Below, piece after piece: positions 21,931 through 27,202 of a stretch of DNA of 27,202 nucleotides; positions within the stretch are counted from its first letter, which is position 1, and the number at the start of each line of letters is the position of its first letter. The stretch is from a virus, in the IMG/VR virus record IMGVR_UViG_3300006920_000192, positions 1 to 27,202 of that record; one strand, written 5' to 3'. The notes below the pieces were generated by a model that was not told the origin of the DNA, searched no databases, and saw only the letters and a program-made list of their open reading frames with translations. The translations under genes and the position numbers were made by a program.

Positions 21931-22370
21931 TACTTTACAACTCCACTTTCTAATAATCTGTTACGGTTAACTAAATGCGCTTCTTGAATATCATCTTTGC
22001 TTTGGCCATGATATTCAACAGCATGTCCTTCTTGTATCAGTATTTGCGTGACTGTGCTTTGTCTATCGTTAGCACCGTCAAAACAAACGAAATCTCCAAG
22101 AATACGACCAAACTTACCCTTCATATCTTCACCATTCTTGTTCACTTGCGTTTTCAGAATGGCAGTTTTGCCCAGAAGTTCTTGAAGTCGCTTCTTTGCA
22201 GCAAGTCCAAACTTCTTCTCAACTTTGTCACTCGTTCGGCTTTCTGGTGTATCGATACCCATAATCCGAACACGCTCATCTTTCATCCAGATACCGAATC
22301 CAAGATCGATGTCAATATCAACCGTGTCGCCATCAATCACCTTTACTACATTACATTTATACTCATACAT
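21930..22370 (-). CDS. SNase-like (thermonuclease family) nuclease
   Basis: This 146-aa protein has the staphylococcal-nuclease fold pattern: VIDGDTVDIDIDLGFG, then RVRIMGIDTPESR and KGKFGRILGDF. R35, D40, T41 and E43 fall at the same numbers as the catalytic and calcium-binding residues of S. aureus nuclease, and R89 matches the second catalytic Arg. It should be an active Ca2+-dependent DNA/RNA nuclease. There is no signal peptide, so it acts inside the cell or the virion. It overlaps the 1295-aa polyprotein stop by one base, so it is co-translated with late virion proteins. Confidence 0.9.
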   Translation of the reverse strand: MYEYKCNVVKVIDGDTVDIDIDLGFGIWMKDERVRIMGIDTPESRTSDKVEKKFGLAAKKRLQELLGKTAILKTQVNKNGEDMKGKFGRILGDFVCFDGANDRQSTVTQILIQEGHAVEYHGQSKDDIQEAHLVNRNRLLESGVVK

Positions 22371-25300
22371 TAATCATCTACCTTTGCGCCAGCTCTCCAG
22401 TTGTAACAAGCCCAATATCGAGCTTTCCATTTTGGTCCTGGATCACTACAGTTATGACGTGCCCGAAATGATTTGCGACGAGCAGGATTATCGCGTTTGA
22501 TTTCCATATTAGGATCACCAAAACCAAGTTTGATGATATTACCCTTATCGTTCCTCACATATACGTAAAACTTTTTCTTACCGTCGCTTGAACGAGTTGG
22601 ATTATTGAGTTGAACTTTGCGTCCTTTATACTCAGCTTCTTGAAGTTCTGCTTCGATTAAATGTTCTTCTGAACACCAGCAACCCCAATCTTCTTCAACT
22701 TCTTCGCCTGGTGTGTCTTTAGCATATTTCTTTTTGAGTTTATCGGTACCTTCTTCGCCCGCGCCGCCTTCTTCAGCAACCGATGGATGATAAGCAAATC
22801 CTCCTTGTACTTTATGCTCTTCAAAGTCTTTTGCATACATCGTATCTGAAATACTCGCAACAAACGCTTCATCTAAAGGCATCGCAGTATCACATTTTCC
22901 ACAACATTCTGGAGTACCACAGTTTTCATGTTCGTTATCTTCTTTAATGTTGCGGTCTTTTTTCTCTTGTTCAATCCATTTTTTTGCTTTTGGATTTACG
23001 ATTGATTTCTTTGCAAACTTGCTCATTGTCTTAAAAGCAGAGATAATTTCTTTTTGAAAATCAGAATCCGTAGAGTTGTCAACAACCTGAAAGTTTTTTC
23101 CAAAGAAACGTTGAAACTTACCAATATTTTTCTGGACATCTTTCCACATCTTCTCGACTTCATCGTCTGGTAGTGTTCTTTTTCTTTTACGATTCCTTTC
23201 AAGAGCAGTATCGAGGTCTGTGTTGACAAAAATCATCGCAACATCATAACCAATATTTTTAAGAGTTTGTGCTTGCTTTTGAATTTTATCATAGTCACGC
23301 CCTGTGCCATCAACAACAACACCGAGTCTGCCCTTGAGAACAGTTTCTTGTTTTTTTGCTGTAAGATTTTTTGCAGCACCACGTATCTCTTGTCCTTGTA
23401 CAGAGAATATATCTTCTGGTGTTGACGATAAGCCAGCTTTCTTCAATGCTCTTTCAAATGCGTCATCAGAGTTAATCGTAACAAATCCCATCGAAGCAAG
23501 ACCAGATTTTTTGACTACAAATGACTTTCCAGAGCCTGGTCCACCAGCAAGAAACACTGATTTGAAGATAGCAGGATCATTAACACCTTCTTTCAGATAT
23601 GATTCAAATGCTTCATCAATCGATTCAGTCGCACGATTTTTATTCTGTGCTTTTTGTAATCGCGCACGGTCAAGCATTGCATCATGTTTAGTTTTGTCTG
23701 CTTCTTTCTCACGTTTAATTTTTTCTCTTGCATCAGCCACCGCATCTTCATATTTTATCGTTTTATTAGGCGTCTTAAAATCTTTCTTACGCATAATTGT
23801 CTTATTAAGAACTTCAAACTCACCGTCTTTGTAGTTAATCACTACGGGCAAGTTAATGCTTGTTGTAAGGTCTTTCAATACAACTTGAGTATCTGGATTT
23901 GATTTAATATCTTTACCTTTGTTCTTCTGTATCTTCTTAAAGAATTTCTGAAGTTCAGCAACTTTGATTTCAGGATTGTTGCGTGGGTCATTGAGTCTAT
24001 CTACAAAATGCCTTGTAAACTCAACATCGATATCATATTTTGAGAGAATACGGTCGGCGAACTTTTCAAGTTGATCGACCTGTGACTGATTGACTTTCTC
24101 TTCAAGTTCAAACGATTCAGTAATCGCTTGTAACTGACGAGGAGTTATTCCATACATTTGCGCTACAGAGGAGATACCTCTGTCTTTGATCATCTGGACA
24201 AGTTTTCTTTTCTTCTCGCGGTTCATTATTTTACTTGCGAATTTGCCCTTGAGTTTAGCCATAGTCAGGTCTTCATCAACTTTACCATATGTTATGCAAG
24301 GATTCTGACCACACCCACAATTTGGCTGAACTTCTTCTCTTACCTTTGCAGCGAGATCCTTATCAGCACCTCCCCATGTTCCAGAAGATTTTGTAACGAA
24401 TGAGTTGACACGAGCATATGCCCACTGTTGCGGAGTTGTGCCTGGACGATGCCCAGATTTCCATGCCGCCATGCCACGATTATATACTTGCTTGAGAATG
24501 CCGTAAGGAATACCAGATTTTTCTGCTTTCTTTTTCAGACCTTCGAGTGCTTTCTCTTCGATATATTCTTCTGAAATAAATGTTTCGAAAGCAGCATTAC
24601 TATCTTCACCATACATCGCTTTATACTTTTGCGTATGCTTCGATGGTTTCGTTTCTATACGAGCATCACCAGGAGCTGGTTTATATGCGCTTTTCTGGTC
24701 GTCCGGTTTTTTGGCATATTTCTTAAAGTGTGCGTCACGCTTTGCTTTGGTTGACTTCTTGAGACCAGCATGATATTTGGCTGGCTGAGTTCCCTCGCGG
24801 TCTTTAATGTCTGGGTCCTGTGCTTCTTCAACTTTCTTCGAGTCATCTTGGCTCATGCGCCGAAGACGATCTTTCATCTTATTGAACATCGTTGGATCTT
24901 TTTGTGTAGCATCAAGCAGACGATTAAGCAACTTGAGAATGAACGGTCGCAATTTAGGATTCTGTAAACTCTTACTGCCACCTTTGAGCGCACGAATAAC
25001 AAGCTGTCTCTCGATATCATTAGTAAACGCTTGGCGAAGCATATAGAGAAGTTTCGTGTTCATCTCCATATCTTCATCTTCGAAGATAATTTCTTCTGGT
25101 ACACAATCTGGCACCATCTTATCATCCTTCTTTTTCATGCCGACTTGCTTATATCCAACCCAGCATGAACCTCTCGCTTCTTCGAGATATGCTTCAAATG
25201 ATTCGTTAGCAGTACCAACATCTTTCTTACTACTACGAACCTTCTTCAATCTTTCAATCTCGGCTTTACGAATCTTCGGCATCATACGCTTGCTAATTTT

Positions 25301-26257
25301 GCCAACCATCGCCATTTTCTTTTGAATGATACGATCAACAGAAATCTTTGCTCCAGGAGAAAGAGATGCATAGTTCGCGCCTTGTTTACCAGCAAACTTT
25401 GTACGAAGAAGTTTGATGGCAGCTTTTCTCGCTCTCTTTTCAAGACGCGGTTTGTCGGCCATTTTCTTTTTAGCAATCTCACGCTTGCGCTTGAGTCGTG
25501 GAGCGAGGCGTTTCATACGCCGACCAATAGCCATTCGTTGAGAAACGGACAAAGGCTTGCGTTCAGCCAGTTCCATCTCAATCAACATATCTTCGAACTC
25601 TTCGTCTATGTTTGTTTCTTCATCAAGTTCTTCGAGTTCTGTCATCTCAATAAATGCATCAAGTTCTTCTTCTGTCACTTCGAAGTCTTGGTCTTCAAAT
25701 TCGATAGATTCTGATACGCCCATGACACTTCTTATTCTGTCATATATTACTTTTTTATCTTTAGCAGTCAATGTAGAAGGTAAACCTTTACTAAACTCAT
25801 CAAACTCGCCTGCTTGAGCAAGGCCACGAATCTTCGTAGCAGACATCCCTGCCGCTCCTTCGGCGTCCGGATCACGTTCGCCAGCAGAGACCACACTTAT
25901 TTTTTCAAAAGTAAAGTCTTTACCGTTATATCGATTGAGGAATGCTTTGAACTCCGCAACTCTATCTGAACCTGCGACGAGAGTTACTTCGGTGTGCCCC
26001 ATCTTTTGGAGTTCTTGAAGGACCTGAATGATGGTCTTCGCGTTGGATTTACTAACGCTTGGTCCAAACGCTTTTCGAGCGTATTTAATTTTTGTTGCGT
26101 AATCAAGAGGATCTTTCTTAGCATTTTGAGTGTGGGATAGATAAACATGCGGCATTGCCTTCTGTTTTTTAGCTTCCGACTTCACTTTGTCTGCTAATTT
26201 TTGGTGCCCGATGGTCGGTGGATTCATACGGCCGAATGCGAATACTGTCTTAGACAC
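22370..26257 (-). CDS. giant modular virion protein: nucleotidyltransferase to P-loop kinase polyprotein
   Basis: This protein of about 1295 aa starts SKTVFAFGRMNPP after the initiator. Residues 2-180 form a HIGH-superfamily nucleotidyltransferase (TIGH at 15-18, MSATKIR at 138-144). An acidic linker (to 232) precedes a very basic helical module (235-345). Then come a CWVGYKQVGMKKK Cys motif (365-386), a helical module (395-470), a basic stretch, and a module with GHRPGTTPQQWAYARVNSF (I recall DUF5824, unverified). A Cys cluster (NCGCGQNPC) and a domain with FTRHFVDRLND follow. A zeta-toxin/PNK-like kinase spans about 895-1100 (Walker A GGPGSGKS at 905-912, VDGTGRDYD). Another Cys cluster (CGTPECCGKC) precedes the C-terminal domain (1208-1295, DUF5872-like from memory). 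Junctions match [LI]xE|[AGS]. GTG at 26257 is preferred, GAGGAG being six bases upstream; ATG at 26263 is the alternative. Confidence 0.85.
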   Translation of the reverse strand: MSKTVFAFGRMNPPTIGHQKLADKVKSEAKKQKAMPHVYLSHTQNAKKDPLDYATKIKYARKAFGPSVSKSNAKTIIQVLQELQKMGHTEVTLVAGSDRVAEFKAFLNRYNGKDFTFEKISVVSAGERDPDAEGAAGMSATKIRGLAQAGEFDEFSKGLPSTLTAKDKKVIYDRIRSVMGVSESIEFEDQDFEVTEEELDAFIEMTELEELDEETNIDEEFEDMLIEMELAERKPLSVSQRMAIGRRMKRLAPRLKRKREIAKKKMADKPRLEKRARKAAIKLLRTKFAGKQGANYASLSPGAKISVDRIIQKKMAMVGKISKRMMPKIRKAEIERLKKVRSSKKDVGTANESFEAYLEEARGSCWVGYKQVGMKKKDDKMVPDCVPEEIIFEDEDMEMNTKLLYMLRQAFTNDIERQLVIRALKGGSKSLQNPKLRPFILKLLNRLLDATQKDPTMFNKMKDRLRRMSQDDSKKVEEAQDPDIKDREGTQPAKYHAGLKKSTKAKRDAHFKKYAKKPDDQKSAYKPAPGDARIETKPSKHTQKYKAMYGEDSNAAFETFISEEYIEEKALEGLKKKAEKSGIPYGILKQVYNRGMAAWKSGHRPGTTPQQWAYARVNSFVTKSSGTWGGADKDLAAKVREEVQPNCGCGQNPCITYGKVDEDLTMAKLKGKFASKIMNREKKRKLVQMIKDRGISSVAQMYGITPRQLQAITESFELEEKVNQSQVDQLEKFADRILSKYDIDVEFTRHFVDRLNDPRNNPEIKVAELQKFFKKIQKNKGKDIKSNPDTQVVLKDLTTSINLPVVINYKDGEFEVLNKTIMRKKDFKTPNKTIKYEDAVADAREKIKREKEADKTKHDAMLDRARLQKAQNKNRATESIDEAFESYLKEGVNDPAIFKSVFLAGGPGSGKSFVVKKSGLASMGFVTINSDDAFERALKKAGLSSTPEDIFSVQGQEIRGAAKNLTAKKQETVLKGRLGVVVDGTGRDYDKIQKQAQTLKNIGYDVAMIFVNTDLDTALERNRKRKRTLPDDEVEKMWKDVQKNIGKFQRFFGKNFQVVDNSTDSDFQKEIISAFKTMSKFAKKSIVNPKAKKWIEQEKKDRNIKEDNEHENCGTPECCGKCDTAMPLDEAFVASISDTMYAKDFEEHKVQGGFAYHPSVAEEGGAGEEGTDKLKKKYAKDTPGEEVEEDWGCWCSEEHLIEAELQEAEYKGRKVQLNNPTRSSDGKKKFYVYVRNDKGNIIKLGFGDPNMEIKRDNPARRKSFRARHNCSDPGPKWKARYWACYNWRAGAKVDD

Positions 26258-26282
26258 GCTCATCTCCTCAGGTTTTGCGTAC

Positions 26283-26302
26283 ACTAACTGGGAGTAGTTA
26301 GT
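26283..26302 (-). promoter_or_regulatory. leader hairpin of the polyprotein gene
   Basis: A 6-bp inverted repeat (ACTAAC/GTTAGT with an 8-base loop) lies between the late promoter at 26309-26316 and the GAGGAG ribosome binding site. It could shape translation or mRNA stability. It is small, so chance is possible. Confidence 0.4.
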
Positions 26303-26307
26303 TTTTA

Positions 26308-26898
26308 TTATTTATAAAAACTATTTTTGCCAACCCTTTTCTTTCTCTTTTGTCCTGGTAATCTACCTCTGCTATATCCATTAGGCACTTCTTCATCAAT
26401 ACTCAACAATATTTCTTTTCTGTAGTTATGGTACCATTTTTTTCCTATCCTGGATTCACTCATTTTCATTCGTGTTTCTTTTGAGGCTTTTATAACTCCA
26501 GATATACCTTTATTCCAAACTTGATATTTTTTAGGTTTTCCCTTTTGCCAGGCGCTCATTTTCTTTTTAGTTTTTTCTGAAAGAACCCAAGTTACACCTG
26601 TCGTATCAAATTTTGTACTGGTTTGTTTGGAACGATTATAAAAATTTGAATTTCTGGCCACATCATATCTATTGTGCAGTTCAATCTCGTGTTTTACCGC
26701 CAACTCTCTGGTTGGATGTATTGAGATTATTTCTTTTGTGAAAGAATCTTTTCCATAGTTAGAAATGTCTTCTAAAAGATATTTTGAAGACCCCATATAA
26801 TCGTCATTTTTTGGAATACAATCACAACTACGAACACCTATATATTGGTGTTGAGTGATATTGTTTATAACTTTATAAGTATAATGATAAATAGACAT
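26308..26898 (-). CDS. GIY-YIG homing endonuclease with NUMOD3 motifs
   Basis: This 196-aa protein has a GIY-YIG nuclease domain: HYTYKVINNITQHQYIGVRS forms the first strands, with R23 as catalytic Arg candidate, followed by DDYMGSSKYLLEDISNYG, and E72 in VKHEIELHNRYDV matches the metal-binding Glu. Two NUMOD3-type DNA-binding repeats follow (SEKTKKKMSAWQKGKP and SKETRMKMSESRIGKK), then a basic tail. This is a free-standing mobile endonuclease. AGGAG sits eight bases before ATG. Its last codons (RVGKNSFYK) lie in a sequence duplicated from the end of the upstream gene, so its 3' end was probably built from the insertion site. Confidence 0.9.
   Translation of the reverse strand: MSIYHYTYKVINNITQHQYIGVRSCDCIPKNDDYMGSSKYLLEDISNYGKDSFTKEIISIHPTRELAVKHEIELHNRYDVARNSNFYNRSKQTSTKFDTTGVTWVLSEKTKKKMSAWQKGKPKKYQVWNKGISGVIKASKETRMKMSESRIGKKWYHNYRKEILLSIDEEVPNGYSRGRLPGQKRKKRVGKNSFYK
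26309..26316 (-). promoter_or_regulatory. T4-type late promoter (TATAAATA)
   Basis: Exact TATAAATA on the minus strand, overlapping the stop codon of the homing endonuclease and about 52 bases before the polyprotein start. Together with the copy at 26965-26972 it lies in a duplicated segment. Confidence 0.75.
26309..26335. repeat. imperfect direct repeat flanking the homing endonuclease, copy 1
   Basis: Blocks 26309-26320 (12 bases) and 26322-26335 (14 bases) are identical to 26965-26976 and 26980-26993. The spacer differs by two bases in length. The repeat holds the late promoter plus the GGTTGGCAAAAATA sequence that ends the gene at 26979. Confidence 0.85.
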
Positions 26899-26924
26899 GC
26901 TGATGACTCCTCTTAGTCGTTAGA

Positions 26925-26954
26925 GCCAGTGGATGTTACAGCATCGCGACTGGC
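26925..26954 (-). promoter_or_regulatory. structured leader of the homing endonuclease
   Basis: GCCAGT (26925-26930) pairs with ACTGGC (26949-26954). An alternative 5-bp stem pairs 26915-26919 with 26947-26951 and would come close to the ribosome binding site. The stems exclude each other because they share bases 26949-26951. A structured leader behind a late promoter recalls I-TevI control in T4. Confidence 0.4.
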
Positions 26955-26964
26955 ATTTCATATC

Positions 26965-26972
26965 TATTTATA
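26965..26972 (-). promoter_or_regulatory. T4-type late promoter (TATAAATA)
   Basis: Exact TATAAATA on the minus strand just after the stop of the gene at 26979-27200, with a 66-base leader to the homing endonuclease ATG at 26898. Confidence 0.72.
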
Positions 26973-26993
26973 AAAATTTTATTTTTGCCAACC
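26965..26993. repeat. imperfect direct repeat flanking the homing endonuclease, copy 2
   Basis: Matches 26309-26335 in two blocks of 12 and 14 identical bases. This copy includes the last codons and stop of the gene at 26979 and the late promoter, and probably represents the original site. Confidence 0.85.
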
Positions 26994-27200
26994 TTTGATA
27001 ATTTCTGGACTGAAATTAGCCTTACTAAACTCCCATCGGTCAACCAACTTGACTGCACCACCTTTGAGTTTGCCGATTGCCACAAACCCTTCTTGTTTCG
27101 TCACTTGAAACCCTTTCGCAGTTTTTAGTAGCGTATCGATTTCTTGTGCTTTATCAAACTGAGCGATCACCATACCTTTGAGTTCAACAAGAATCTTCAT
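26979..27200 (-). CDS. small hypothetical late-region protein
   Basis: This 73-aa protein starts MKILVELKGMVIAQFDKAQEI and ends FSPEIIKGWQK. ATG is at the window edge, so the ribosome binding site cannot be seen and a longer start outside is possible. Predicted mixed alpha/beta, basic, with no membrane segment or known motif. It is followed by a late promoter, suggesting it closes one late transcript while the next genes have their own. Confidence 0.65.
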   Translation of the reverse strand: MKILVELKGMVIAQFDKAQEIDTLLKTAKGFQVTKQEGFVAIGKLKGGAVKLVDRWEFSKANFSPEIIKGWQK

Positions 27201-27202
27201 CA

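Noticed and set aside
23304-23834. A 176-codon plus-strand open frame
   Set aside because: It is antisense to the kinase region of the polyprotein, has no start signal, and would be the only plus-strand gene in the late region.
1-27202. tRNA genes, CRISPR array, insertion sequence or integrase attachment site
   Set aside because: Intergenic space is minimal; I saw no cloverleaf-like segments, regularly spaced repeats, transposase motifs or integrase genes.

Overview
The window looks like part of a marine T4-superfamily myovirus (contractile-tailed phage), closer to cyanophage or alphaproteobacterial T4-like phages than to coliphage T4. Supporting features are densely packed genes joined by ATGA or TAATG stop/start overlaps, a T4 gp61-type primase, T4-type late promoters (TATAAATA) before virion genes, SegE-like and NUMOD3-type GIY-YIG endonucleases, a B12-dependent ribonucleotide reductase with ThyX, and several small proteins I associate with marine myophages. 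The host cannot be fixed from the sequence. A class II reductase needs a host that makes or imports cobalamin.

Layout. (1) Positions 1-1245 hold small early genes: two minus-strand genes, one cut by the window edge, each led by a near-identical 69-bp promoter copy, and a divergent sigma70-like promoter driving a 5'(3')-deoxyribonucleotidase and a small protein on the plus strand. These are the only convincing plus-strand genes. (2) Positions 1225-9769 (minus) hold a modification cassette: three glycosyltransferases, a cupin, a NodU/CmcH carbamoyltransferase, a radical SAM enzyme with extra C-terminal cysteines, two methyltransferases and a nucleotide-sugar dehydrogenase. (3) Positions 9690-13962 (minus) hold DNA metabolism: primase, ThyX, class II ribonucleotide reductase, a zinc ribbon and a SegE-like nuclease. 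A near-consensus promoter at 14003-14030 could read through regions 3 and 2 as one early transcript. (4) Positions 14036-16842 (minus) hold a lysis region: M15 peptidase endolysin, a 56-aa protein, overlapping i-spanin and o-spanin candidates, an EF-hand membrane protein, a DUF1353-like protein, a Cys-rich protein and a coiled-coil tail-anchored protein. (5) Positions 16852-27200 (minus) hold virion genes: structural proteins, two large modular proteins (497 aa and about 1295 aa) with sites resembling T4 prohead-protease cleavage sites, an SNase-like nuclease, a zinc ribbon and a homing endonuclease beside a duplicated late-promoter segment.

The most striking object is the 1295-aa protein. 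It joins a HIGH-motif nucleotidyltransferase, a histone-like basic module, Cys clusters, helical modules, a zeta-toxin/PNK-like P-loop kinase and a conserved C-terminal domain, with [LI]xE|[AGS] sites between modules. My inference is that it and the 497-aa protein are packaged polyproteins cut inside the prohead to release internal enzymes and DNA-binding peptides.

No stretch over 300 bases lacks a gene. The largest gaps (28-152 and 384-544) contain promoters. I found no tRNA, rRNA, CRISPR array, insertion sequence or origin.
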